Shown: piece after piece, positions 17,214-25,072 of the stretch
Position numbering within the stretch: position 1 is the stretch's first letter
Layout: each line of letters begins with the position of its first letter
Source: Lachnospiraceae bacterium
GTDB taxonomy: Bacteria > Bacillota > Clostridia > Lachnospirales > Lachnospiraceae
NCBI GenBank assembly: GCA_017411305.1
Contig: JAFQQI010000059.1
Span: forward strand, 1 to 61,083
Direction of reading: 5' to 3'
DNA: 61,083 nucleotides
Translations under genes and position numbers: made by a program
Notes under the pieces: model-generated
What the model was told of the DNA's origin: nothing
The model's input: only the letters and a program-made list of their open reading frames with translations
The model's database searches: none

Positions 17214-18545
17214 TTATTGTGCATCGCTCTCGTCAAAAGGGTCTCCGCATTCAGGGCAGAACTTAGGCGGGTTCTTGGGATCTTCAGGTTCCCATCCGCA
17301 CTTATCACACTTATATAAAGGTTCTCCTGCCGGTTTCTTGGCACCGCATTCACTGCAGAACTTTCCTTTGTTTACTGCTCCGCAAGAGCAGGTCCAGCCA
17401 TCTGCTGCCGGCTTCGGTGCACCGCATTCACCACAGAATTTGCCTGTGTTACCGGTCTTGCCGCAAGCACAAGTCCATCCCTCTGCTGCTGCGGGAGCTG
17501 CTGCCGGAGAAGCCTGCTGCATGGGAGCCTGCTGTGCTGCGCCCATCTGGAACAGCTGCTGTGCATTCATGCCGCCTGCCTGGGTTGCCATGTTCATTCC
17601 TGCAAAAGCCATCATAGGTCCTGTTGCTGTATTGGAAGCTGCTGCTTTCATTGCTTCTGCCTGTGCACCAACCAAAGTAGCTGCTGCCATGTTAGGATTA
17701 CGAAGCACTGCGCTCTTCTGCAGTTCCTTAATCATCGCTTCATCTTCTTCGGATGCCTTCATGGCATTGATACCGAAGGATACAATTTCGATACCGCGAA
17801 GCTGTGCCCACTTTTCGGATAATACTTCATTCAGGGCATCTGCAAGTTCCATTGTATGGGCAGGCACCGCACTGTAACGGATTCCCATAGCGGAAATCTT
17901 TGCAAATGCGGGCTGAAGCGCAGTCATAAGTTCCGTCTTTAACTGGCTGTCAATTTCTCTTCTTTCAAAATCATCCTTTACGTTGGCACATACATTCTTG
18001 TAGAAAAGAAGCGGGTCAACAATCTTATAGGAATATTCACCGTTACAACGGATAGAAATATCGATATCAAGACCGATATTCTGATCTACTACTCTAAAGG
18101 GTACCGGATTGGCTGTGCCGTACTTGTTACCCATAATTTCTTTGGTATTAAAGAAGTATACTCTCTGATCCTTCGCTGTATCTCCGCCGAATGTAAAACG
18201 CTTACCTACGGTACTGAAAGTCTTCTTGATATTTTCACCGAGACTTCCGTAAAGTAAACTGGGCTCTGTAGATGAATCATATCTGAATTCGCCTGCTTCC
18301 GCACAGAAATCCACTACCTTACCCTGGTCAACGATAATCATACACTGACCTTCATTGACTGCGATAATAGAACCGTTTGAAATAATATTTTCTTCTCCGT
18401 TGTTGTTAGCGGCACGTCCTTTGGTCTTTTTCTGACCCTTTGTTACCAGAATCTCTTCATCCAGAGAATCACAGTAAAAATACTCCAACCACTGATCGGA
18501 TACCACTCCGCCGATAGCACCGGTAATTGCTTTAATTAATCCCAT
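17214..18545 (-). CDS. YdjI-like SPFH protein with three C-terminal zinc ribbons
   Basis: A 443-residue cytoplasmic protein. Residues 25-290 form an SPFH/virion-core-type domain (YFFNTKEIMGNKYGTANPVP, then the helical part ending NPNMAAATLVGAQAEAMKAA). A Gln/Ala-rich linker follows. Three zinc ribbons end the protein: WTCACGK...CGECG, WTCSCGA...CSECG and YKCDKCG...CPECG. Bacillus YdjI has the same SPFH fold and works with YdjG, YdjH and PspA at stressed membranes. No pspA-like gene is in this window. It is the first gene of the three, with a GGAGG ribosome-binding site. Confidence 0.85.
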   Translation of the reverse strand: MGLIKAITGAIGGVVSDQWLEYFYCDSLDEEILVTKGQKKTKGRAANNNGEENIISNGSIIAVNEGQCMIIVDQGKVVDFCAEAGEFRYDSSTEPSLLYGSLGENIKKTFSTVGKRFTFGGDTAKDQRVYFFNTKEIMGNKYGTANPVPFRVVDQNIGLDIDISIRCNGEYSYKIVDPLLFYKNVCANVKDDFERREIDSQLKTELMTALQPAFAKISAMGIRYSAVPAHTMELADALNEVLSEKWAQLRGIEIVSFGINAMKASEEDEAMIKELQKSAVLRNPNMAAATLVGAQAEAMKAAASNTATGPMMAFAGMNMATQAGGMNAQQLFQMGAAQQAPMQQASPAAAPAAAEGWTCACGKTGNTGKFCGECGAPKPAADGWTCSCGAVNKGKFCSECGAKKPAGEPLYKCDKCGWEPEDPKNPPKFCPECGDPFDESDAQ

Positions 18546-18745
18546 GTTTCAATCCTCCGTTTATATAGTTTTACTTTTCTTTCAGAAAACCGAATCCTGT
18601 TCCGGATTCAAAAATTCCCGTATTATGATTATATCTTTTTTGTCGGATATTGTCTATAAGCAGATTTGCCCATCTGTCATTTTTCATGCACCACAATACT
18701 CTTTTTTTCATAATATGTATCATCGAACCAAATTCGGAGGAATTT

Positions 18746-19768
18746 ATGAAAAAATTATATCTGAAAAAAATATTCAGCCTTGGTCTGTGCCTTCTGCTTT
18801 TGTGCTCCGCCTCCGTCGGTTGCGGAAAAGAAGAAGCTTCGGCCGGTACAGACAATATGGTTGACGTCACATTAAACGAAGTGGCACATTCCATTTTCTA
18901 TAGTCCCTTATATGTGGCCATAGAAGAAGGCTATTTTGAGGAAGAAGGCATCAATCTCACATTGGTAACCGGCTTCGGCGCCGATAAAACCATGACTGCC
19001 GTTCTGACTGATGAAGCTGACATCGGCTTTATGGGCAGTGAGTCCACTATCTATACTTATGCAGGCGGCTCTCAGGATTATGTGGTGAATTTTGCCCAGC
19101 TGACCCAAAGAGCCGGAAACTTCCTTGTTTCCAGAGAACCCATTGAAAATTTTGATTGGGAAATGTTAAAGGGCAGTGAAGTGCTGGGCGGCAGAGCCGG
19201 CGGTATGCCCCAGATGGTATTTGAATATATTTTAAAGAAAAATGATATTGACCCTAAAACTGACCTCAGCATCGATCAAAGCATCGATTTCGGTTCCACA
19301 GCTGCTGCCTTCTCCGGCGGTCAGGGACAGTTCACCGTAGAATTTGAGCCCCATGCCACTTCCTTGGAAGAAAAAGGCGACGGCTACGTGGTGGCATCCC
19401 TAGGCGAAGATTCCGGATATGTGCCTTATACTGCATTCAGTGCGAAAAAGAGTTTTATTGAAGAAAACCCTGAAATTATCCAATCCTTTACCAATGCACT
19501 CCAAAAAGGTATGGACTATGTTAACAGCCATACCCCGGAAGAAATTGCGAAGGTTATAGCTCCCCAGTTTGCAGAAACTCCTGAGGAAACCATTACTACC
19601 ATTATTACCCGTTACCATGAACAGGACACATGGAAGAAAAATTTGATTTTTGAAGAGGAAGCTTTTATGCTTTTGCAAAATATACTGGAGGAAGCCGGTG
19701 AATTACCTGAAAGAGTTCCCTATGAAGATTTGGTTACCACAAAATTCGCAACCAAAGCGATAAAATAA
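18746..19768 (+). CDS. ABC transporter substrate-binding lipoprotein (NMT1/SsuA type)
   Basis: A 340-residue lipoprotein: Lys-rich start, hydrophobic segment and lipobox SVGC at about residues 22-25. The mature part has the NMT1/SsuA/ThiY pattern: HSIFYSPLYVAIEEGYFEEE, GADKTMTAVLTDEADIGFMG and VGGRAGG-like substrate-loop segments. The family binds sulfonates, nitrate, thiamine precursors or similar small molecules. I start at the ATG at 18746, which has CGGAGG in front. No permease or ATPase gene is beside it, so it is an orphan or works with components encoded elsewhere. The 52-bp hairpin array follows its stop codon. Confidence 0.88.
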   Translation: MKKLYLKKIFSLGLCLLLLCSASVGCGKEEASAGTDNMVDVTLNEVAHSIFYSPLYVAIEEGYFEEEGINLTLVTGFGADKTMTAVLTDEADIGFMGSESTIYTYAGGSQDYVVNFAQLTQRAGNFLVSREPIENFDWEMLKGSEVLGGRAGGMPQMVFEYILKKNDIDPKTDLSIDQSIDFGSTAAAFSGGQGQFTVEFEPHATSLEEKGDGYVVASLGEDSGYVPYTAFSAKKSFIEENPEIIQSFTNALQKGMDYVNSHTPEEIAKVIAPQFAETPEETITTIITRYHEQDTWKKNLIFEEEAFMLLQNILEEAGELPERVPYEDLVTTKFATKAIK

Positions 19769-19799
19769 GAACCTGCGTGGTGAAAAGTTTTTATGTAAT

Positions 19800-20145
19800 A
19801 AGCGGATGGTTTTTCGTTAGTCCATCCGCTTTTTCTTGCTTTTTCTCCTTTAAGCGGACGGTTGCCTGATGCTTCTTCCGCTTTTTCTTGCTTTTTCTTC
19901 TTCAAGCGGACGGTTGCCTGACGTTTCTTCCGCTCTTTCTTGTTTTTTCTTCTTCAAGCGGACGGTTGCCTGATGCTTCTTCCGCTTTTTCTTGTTTTTT
20001 CTTCTTTAAGCGGACGGTTGCCTGACGTTTCTTCCGCTTTTTCTTGTTTTTTCTTCTTTAAGCGGATGGTTGCCTATTATCCCATCCGCTTATTCTTATG
20101 TTTTCCTTCTTTTAGCGGACGGTTGTTTATCATTCCGTCCATGGC
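19800..20145. repeat. Seven-unit, 52-bp tandem array of terminator-like hairpins
   Basis: Units beginning AGCGGA recur at about 19800, 19852, 19904, 19956, 20008, 20060 and 20113, an exact 52-base period with one 53. Each unit has AGCGG, a 15-20 base loop, CCGCT and then TTTTTCTTG, so each looks like an intrinsic terminator on the plus strand. Units 1, 6 and 7 have the best stems: AGCGGATGG with CCATCCGCT in units 1 and 6, and GGACGG with CCGTCC in unit 7. The period is not a multiple of three, so it does not encode a repeated peptide. The array lies between the convergent SBP and LiaF-like genes. Confidence 0.9.
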
Positions 20146-20148
20146 ATT

Positions 20149-20478
20149 TCATATCTCATACAACCGGCACACCGCTGCCGTAAAAATTGCCGCTCCCAAT
20201 ACCACTGCAGTCATAATGATAGCTGCAAAGTCATAAACGGTCTTGCTTTGTTCAATCACTTTTCCCTGCTCATCCAGTACTTCCACATTCTTTCCCCTGC
20301 TACCTACCAATACCTCTATTCCAAGCATAATCAGGGTTACCGGCCAGAACCGGTATACGGTCAAATAATCAAACTTTGGGAAAAATGTATGGGCAAGCAG
20401 TAAAAAGCCGGACAAAAGAAGCACGATTCCGAAGCTGACGGAGCCAACTCTTCTTATGATTACAGTCTGTTTTCCCAT
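20149..20478 (-). CDS. Small membrane protein with LiaI/LiaF-like transmembrane region
   Basis: A 109-residue protein with three hydrophobic segments: residues 10-32, 43-58 and 85-105. The first two resemble the paired helices of LiaI/LiaF-type envelope-stress proteins (SVSFGIVLLLSGFLLLAHTF, then FWPVTLIMLGIEVLVGSR). Its ATG overlaps the stop codon of the upstream gene (TAATG), so it is translationally coupled. It is the last gene of the ECF sigma operon. A role in envelope-stress sensing is inferred from family and operon. Confidence 0.7.
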   Translation of the reverse strand: MGKQTVIIRRVGSVSFGIVLLLSGFLLLAHTFFPKFDYLTVYRFWPVTLIMLGIEVLVGSRGKNVEVLDEQGKVIEQSKTVYDFAAIIMTAVVLGAAIFTAAVCRLYEI

Positions 20479-21053
20479 TATGCTTCCTCCTGAATTACCG
20501 CCGTATCTTCCTTCTGTTCATTTTCAACAATATTTTGTGCCAGCTGTGCTTTTCTGCCAAGAATCATTTTCACTCCGACAATCATAATCAAAATTGCCAC
20601 TACTACTCTTGGAACATAGTCCCCTACTGTATACATGATTTTCCAAATATACTCAGGCAAAAAGTTTCTTGCCAAATCTGTCGCGGTGTTCCAAAGCAAA
20701 ATCACACCGGCAGCAATTAAAAGTCCGGCAAGTACCTTTTGATACTTGGAAGCCCATGCAATCTGACCACCGAAATCTTCTCCTGCAAATAAATAGCTGT
20801 CCTTTACCTCTGCAAACTCTTCATCGCTTAAAGATGCCAAATGATTGGCATGGAAAAAGCTGTAAAACCACATTGTCACACCGATTACCACTGCGAATTC
20901 CTCAAACCGGAAATATGATAACCCGAAAATACTTAATAAGAAAATACTCATCAGACTTAAGCCCGTTTTCAAAAATCCCATATACATTTCTCCCGCACCG
21001 GGCATACATGAAAAACAAAATGTTAAAAATCGGTTCTTTTTCTTAGCCTTCAT
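20478..21053 (-). CDS. Multi-span membrane protein of the ECF sigma operon
   Basis: A 191-residue protein with about four to five hydrophobic segments. The N-terminus (RFLTFCFSCMPGAGEMYMGFLKTGL) has the P-G-x-G-xxYxG pattern seen in TM2-type proteins. An acidic loop separates the N- and C-terminal spans. I start at the ATG at 21053 behind AGGAGG; it overlaps the end of the putative anti-sigma gene by 11 bases and the next start by one. Function is unknown; the operon suggests it belongs to the sigma factor's output or sensing. Confidence 0.75.
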   Translation of the reverse strand: MKAKKKNRFLTFCFSCMPGAGEMYMGFLKTGLSLMSIFLLSIFGLSYFRFEEFAVVIGVTMWFYSFFHANHLASLSDEEFAEVKDSYLFAGEDFGGQIAWASKYQKVLAGLLIAAGVILLWNTATDLARNFLPEYIWKIMYTVGDYVPRVVVAILIMIVGVKMILGRKAQLAQNIVENEQKEDTAVIQEEA

Positions 21054-21450
21054 AATCAAATCCTCCTAAATCTTCTCTTTGAAACAATTGATCCATCATG
21101 GTATTAATTTTGTCAGAAAACCGGGAAATTTTACTTCTTCCGTTTTCAAAATGAGCATCCATTCTTTGTTCTACTGCCTCTGTTCCCCTGCGAAGCACCG
21201 AGGCATAGCTCTTATTACTTCCGTCATTTGCCGGAATGGCAAACAAAAGCACAATAGCTGCAGCCATGCCTACCGCCATTTTAATACTATACAGAAAAAA
21301 GGATACTTTTTCGGATGATTCCCGCTTATTTTCTCTTTCCTTCAGTTTACATAACACCGATTCCTGTAAATGTACCGGTGCATATAACGGTTGCCTCTCC
21401 AGTTCTTCTATCAACCTGCCAAGCTCTTCATCTGTGGGATACCCGCTCAT
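21043..21450 (-). CDS. Putative anti-sigma factor, single-span
   Basis: A 135-residue protein. A soluble N-terminal part (residues 1-50) is followed by one membrane span at about 51-72 (SIKMAVGMAAAIVLLFAIPA) and a roughly 60-residue external C-terminus. The start overlaps the sigma factor stop as ATGA. That overlap, the single span and the position right behind an ECF sigma gene are typical of membrane anti-sigma factors. No zinc-binding ZAS motif is visible, so it would be of a non-zinc class. The assignment rests on layout rather than recognisable sequence. Confidence 0.65.
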   Translation of the reverse strand: MSGYPTDEELGRLIEELERQPLYAPVHLQESVLCKLKERENKRESSEKVSFFLYSIKMAVGMAAAIVLLFAIPANDGSNKSYASVLRRGTEAVEQRMDAHFENGRSKISRFSDKINTMMDQLFQREDLGGFDYEG

Positions 21451-21971
21451 CTTCCTTCCTCCTTTCCGTAAAGCTTTTGCAGCATACTTCTGGCTCTGTA
21501 AATCTGTGTCTGTACACTTTTTACATTCATCTGCTTCTTTTTTGCTATCTGCGCCGCAGTCATTTCCTCCAGATAGTACTCTCTGGCAATTTCATCATAG
21601 GGCGGCTTCAACTCATCGCAATACTTTGTAAGGTTATTTTTAATTTCCTGCTCGATGCACAGCTCTTCGGGGTTTTCCTTCTTCTCTGTTATCAGCTCAA
21701 AAAAAGCATCCTGCGTAGGAACCATTCTCTGTCCGGCACTTCTTATGTAATCAATGCTTTTATTTGTAGCAATACGACATATCCATGCCTTTTCGTTTTG
21801 TCCGTCAAAGGTTTCATACTTTTGATACACTGTCAGGAAGGTTTCCTGCGCCAAATCCTCTGCCGTGAAATAGTCCCCGGTTATCTTGTAGCAGATGGAA
21901 AAAACAAGCTTTTCATATGCATCCATCAACTCACAAAGCCGGCTTTGCGAGCATTTTATTTTCGTTGTCAC
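21447..21971 (-). CDS. ECF-type RNA polymerase sigma factor
   Basis: A sigma-70 family protein with only regions 2 and 4. Region 2 is KLVFSICYKITGDYFTAEDL and AQETFLTVYQKY; region 4 is YCDELKPPYDEIAREYYLEE and TAAQIAKKKQMNVKSVQTQI. These recruit RNA polymerase to stress promoters. The start is uncertain: I take the GTG at 21971, downstream of GGGAGGTGGGG, though a GTG at 21998 is in frame. It heads a four-gene unit with a putative anti-sigma factor and two membrane proteins, all joined by overlaps. Autoregulation is expected but no clear promoter is visible. Confidence 0.88.
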   Translation of the reverse strand: MTTKIKCSQSRLCELMDAYEKLVFSICYKITGDYFTAEDLAQETFLTVYQKYETFDGQNEKAWICRIATNKSIDYIRSAGQRMVPTQDAFFELITEKKENPEELCIEQEIKNNLTKYCDELKPPYDEIAREYYLEEMTAAQIAKKKQMNVKSVQTQIYRARSMLQKLYGKEEGR

Positions 21972-22100
21972 AGTGCTTATTTTCCCCACCTCCCTCACGG
22001 CTTTTTTACATCTTCAAAAATAATAACGAAGCATGGCCCATCAAATCTTCAAGTTTTTTAAATTTTTTGTAATTTTTTACCGGCAATTATTTTTATTTCC

Positions 22101-22129
22101 TTGCTCTTTCCATGCGCACATTGTATGAT
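22101..22129 (+). promoter_or_regulatory. Probable sigma-A promoter of the GH9 gene
   Basis: TTGCTC (22101-22106), a 17-base spacer and TATGAT (22124-22129), about 40 bases before the GH9 start codon. Confidence 0.55.
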
Positions 22130-22169
22130 AATTCTATACTTATACTAACATGTACGGGAGGTTATTCAA

Positions 22170-23807
22170 ATGGGAATTTACTTAAATCAGGTGGGCTATC
22201 AGACAGAGGGTGCTAAAATTGCTGTTACTACTGCCCCCTGCAATTTTCAGATTATCAGAGAAACAGACCAAATCAGTGTTTTTGACGGTACCTCTACCGA
22301 GGGCGGCTTCGATGCAGCTTCCGGTGACACCACTTATCACATTGATTTTTCCGAAGTTACCGTTCCCGGACGGTACTATATCTTAACCGGGGATAAGCAG
22401 AAGTCCCCGCTTTTTACCATTGGAGATGATGTTTATAAGCAGTTGCAGCTTGATCTTATGAAGTGTCTCTACTACCAAAGATGCGGCTGTGCCTTAACAG
22501 AAGAATATGCAGGTGAATACACGCATGCAGCCTGTCATACCACGCCAGCCATCTTCTTGGAGGATTATCTGAATAAAACAGAAAATCCTAAGAGCTTCGA
22601 TATGACCGGCGGATGGCATGACGCAGGGGATTTCGGCAGATACTCTACTGCCGGTGCTGTAGCCCTTGCCCATTTGCTTTATGCTTATGAATTATTCCCT
22701 GAAAGCTTTCAAGATTCCCTCAACATTCCGGAAAGCAAAGGCTCTATGCCGGATATTTTGTGTGAATGTATGTATGAGCTGAAATGGCTTCTGAAAATGC
22801 AGGCAGAGGATGGTGGTGTATATCACAAACTGACCTCCTTCTGTCATGCAGACTTTGTAATGCCTGAGGATGACCATATGCAATTTCTGATTTTCCCGGT
22901 TTCTTCCATGGCAGTTGCGGACTTTGCTGCCGTAATGGCACTTGCTTCCCGTGTTTATAAGCCCTTCGACGAAGCTTTTTCTCAAACAGCCCTTACCGCT
23001 GCACGAAAATCCTGGAAGTGGTTACTAAATAATCCTTATGTCGGTTTCCACAATCCGGAAGGCAGTAACACCGGTGAATATGATGATGAATGTGATTTGG
23101 ACGAAAGAATGTGGGCAAGTGCAGAGCTTCTCCGCACGGACTACGGTTACGACGAATCTTATCTTGAAAAGCTCTCTGAATATGTACTCTCTGATATAAA
23201 CAAAACAGATTTCGGCTGGACGGATGTGTCCGGTCTTACCCTGCTTGCTACTTTATTCGATTCCAATCATCGTGCCGGCGCCCAATTAGAAAAGGCTTTA
23301 ACAGATGCTTTATTTGCAGATGCAGACAAGCTTCTTTCCCTGATAAATGCAGGCGGCTACCGCCTGGGTATGGCTCCGGAAGATTATGTATGGGGCAGCA
23401 ATATGGTAATTTGTAACCGTTCCATGCTGTTGATTCTTGCTTCCCTTCTTTCCTCCGATGATAAGAAGGCAACATATAAGGATGCTGCATTCGAACATCT
23501 GCACTATCTTCTTGGCAAAAATGCTCTGGGTATAAGTTATATTACAAGACATGGGGAAAATGCCTACAAAAATCCCCATAACCGTCCAACCTTTGCAGAC
23601 GGAATTGAGCTTCCCATGGCAGGCTGGGTCAGCGGCGGTCCCTTCAAAACACCGGTAGACCCTGCGGCTGTTGAACGGATTCCTGCAGGTACTCCTCCTA
23701 TGAAGTGCTATGTTGACCATGTAGACAGCTATTCTACCAATGAGATTACCATCTACTGGAACTCTCCTGCAGTATTTATGACTGCTTTCTTTGATTTGCA
23801 AAAATAG
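22170..23807 (+). CDS. Glycoside hydrolase family 9 protein, no signal peptide
   Basis: A 545-residue family 9 glycosidase, which cleaves beta-1,4-glucan chains by inversion. Residues 1-85 form the Ig-like CelD_N domain. The catalytic (alpha/alpha)6 barrel follows. Its base lies in GGWHDAGDFGRY (H150-D151-A-G-D154), and the acid is E525 in NEITIYWNSPAVF. There is no signal peptide, so the enzyme is predicted to be cytoplasmic. That suits hydrolysis of imported cello- or beta-glucan oligosaccharides rather than cellulose. GGGAGG precedes the ATG. It is a single-gene unit with no sugar transporter alongside. Confidence 0.92.
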   Translation: MGIYLNQVGYQTEGAKIAVTTAPCNFQIIRETDQISVFDGTSTEGGFDAASGDTTYHIDFSEVTVPGRYYILTGDKQKSPLFTIGDDVYKQLQLDLMKCLYYQRCGCALTEEYAGEYTHAACHTTPAIFLEDYLNKTENPKSFDMTGGWHDAGDFGRYSTAGAVALAHLLYAYELFPESFQDSLNIPESKGSMPDILCECMYELKWLLKMQAEDGGVYHKLTSFCHADFVMPEDDHMQFLIFPVSSMAVADFAAVMALASRVYKPFDEAFSQTALTAARKSWKWLLNNPYVGFHNPEGSNTGEYDDECDLDERMWASAELLRTDYGYDESYLEKLSEYVLSDINKTDFGWTDVSGLTLLATLFDSNHRAGAQLEKALTDALFADADKLLSLINAGGYRLGMAPEDYVWGSNMVICNRSMLLILASLLSSDDKKATYKDAAFEHLHYLLGKNALGISYITRHGENAYKNPHNRPTFADGIELPMAGWVSGGPFKTPVDPAAVERIPAGTPPMKCYVDHVDSYSTNEITIYWNSPAVFMTAFFDLQK

Positions 23808-23845
23808 TAACAAACAACATTCTGAAAAAGGAATCATGTAACTAA

Positions 23846-23883
23846 AAAAGCAGGTATGTATCATCAACCGATACTACCTGCTT
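23846..23883. terminator. Bidirectional terminator between GH9 and DUF1836 genes
   Basis: AAAGCAGGTA and TACCTGCTTT form a 10-bp stem. A-rich and T-rich flanks on both sides let it end transcription from either of the two convergent genes. Confidence 0.7.
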
Positions 23884-23903
23884 TCTATTACTGCAATAAA
23901 TAT

Positions 23904-24539
23904 TTATTTTTCTTTACTCTTTTTTTCTTTAACAGCTGCTTGTCCTTCCTTAGCAGTTACATAATTATCCAACATTTTTTCAATCATAAGTTTCTTTAAA
24001 TAGACATCAAAACTGAGCAAACAAATGAAGGAAAACATTTGCAACGTTTCCTTATCCTCTTCCTTTGCATCTTCAAAAAGAGTATGTGCCATTTCAAATT
24101 TTGTAACAACATCCTCCTTCATGGCATCCACCTGTGCTTTCTCCAGACTGAATACCTCCTCATAAATTGCGCCCAGATTAATATCTCCTTCCCCCTGGAA
24201 ATATTGCTCTGTAAGGGGTCCCAGCAACGCCTGGATATCATTAATAGACAAAATACCCTTATAATAGTAAATAAAAATCAGCATAATAATGTGCTCTCTG
24301 CTGTATTTCTTCTTAACCGGCGGGGGCAAAAGGTCATTTTTGGCATAATTGTTAATCATGGTCTTGGTTAATATCTTGTCCTCCGGATTTCGCAGGGAGC
24401 TTTTCAAATTATGCTCCATGAACGTGGTAACCTGATCCATGTATAGCTCAATATTAGGAATGTCCTCCAGTTTAATGTGATGAATACGGTCTAAGCTTTC
24501 TAATATGCTGCTTAACAAATTATCCTTATCTAAAGTCAT
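23904..24539 (-). CDS. DUF1836 family protein
   Basis: A 211-residue cytoplasmic protein of the DUF1836 family. The family core is visible as LTKTMINNYAKNDLLPPPVK, followed by YSREHIIMLIFIYYYKGILS and IQALLGPL. MerR-like winged-helix character has been suggested for such proteins, because a plain NYxKxxLLPPP segment resembles the second helix and wing. The C-terminal 60 residues are helical with a lysine-rich end. GGAGGGG precedes the ATG. Its targets are unknown. It is transcribed divergently from the YerC-like regulator. Confidence 0.85.
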   Translation of the reverse strand: MTLDKDNLLSSILESLDRIHHIKLEDIPNIELYMDQVTTFMEHNLKSSLRNPEDKILTKTMINNYAKNDLLPPPVKKKYSREHIIMLIFIYYYKGILSINDIQALLGPLTEQYFQGEGDINLGAIYEEVFSLEKAQVDAMKEDVVTKFEMAHTLFEDAKEEDKETLQMFSFICLLSFDVYLKKLMIEKMLDNYVTAKEGQAAVKEKKSKEK

Positions 24540-24631
24540 TTCATATCCCCTCCAATTTCAATCCTCTTTATTATATAGTATTTAAAACCACATGACAAGT
24601 AGTTCATGTTGCAGAAATTATTTTAATTTCC

Positions 24632-24660
24632 TTTACTTCAGAACTTTAATATGTTAAAAT
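24632..24660 (+). promoter_or_regulatory. Probable sigma-A promoter of the YerC-like gene
   Basis: TTTACT (24632-24637), a 17-base spacer and TAAAAT (24655-24660), 43 bases before the start codon at 24703. Confidence 0.55.
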
Positions 24661-24702
24661 ATTACTGTGTTAATATAACATTGGGAATTGGAGGATTTCT
24701 TA

Positions 24703-24990
24703 ATGAATAAAAAGATTCAAACATCTGCTGTAGACCATTTATTTGATGCTATTTTATGTCTCGAAAACAAAGAAGAATGCTATAGTTTCTTTGAAGACTT
24801 ATGTACTGTAAACGAACTGTTATCCTTATCCCAAAGATACGAAGTAGCATCCATGCTCAAAGATAAAAAAACTTATCTGGAAATCGCCGAAAAAACAGGC
24901 GCATCCACTGCTACCATCAGCCGTGTTAACCGTTCCCTGAATTACGGAAATGACGGTTACGAGCTTGTATTCGGCAGACTTGAACAATAA
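24703..24990 (+). CDS. YerC/YecD family TrpR-related DNA-binding protein
   Basis: A 95-residue member of the TrpR superfamily. The middle carries LCTVNELLSLSQRYEVASML, and the helix-turn-helix is YLEIAEKTGASTATISRVNR. It probably binds DNA as a dimer. YerC-type proteins lack a known ligand, and their regulons are mostly undefined. The ATG at 24703 has GGAGG eight bases in front, which I prefer to the upstream in-frame TTG. It is monocistronic, followed by a strong terminator. Confidence 0.9.
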   Translation: MNKKIQTSAVDHLFDAILCLENKEECYSFFEDLCTVNELLSLSQRYEVASMLKDKKTYLEIAEKTGASTATISRVNRSLNYGNDGYELVFGRLEQ

Positions 24991-25014
24991 GCTGTTACTA
25001 AAATAATGAAACCA

Positions 25015-25058
25015 AAAATGGACATTGTAAGTGTAAATCACTTTACAATGTCCATTTT
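25015..25058. terminator. Bidirectional terminator after the YerC-like gene
   Basis: A 16-base left arm starting AAAATGGACATTG pairs with CAATGTCCATTTT around an 11-base loop, followed by TTTTTT on the plus strand. It also serves the convergent M23-like gene. Confidence 0.8.
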
Positions 25059-25072
25059 TTGCCTAAGCATTT

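Noticed and set aside
17275-17877. 200-residue plus-strand frame opposite the SPFH gene
   Set aside because: It is the antisense shadow of a well-supported protein with SPFH and zinc-ribbon motifs.
19800-20145. CRISPR-like array
   Set aside because: The units are contiguous copies with no unique spacers between them, the repeat is T-rich with a terminator form, and no cas gene is near.
19940-20236. 98-residue plus-strand frame across the 52-bp repeats
   Set aside because: The period is not a multiple of three, there is no ribosome-binding site, and the protein is only low-complexity Phe/Leu/Ser.
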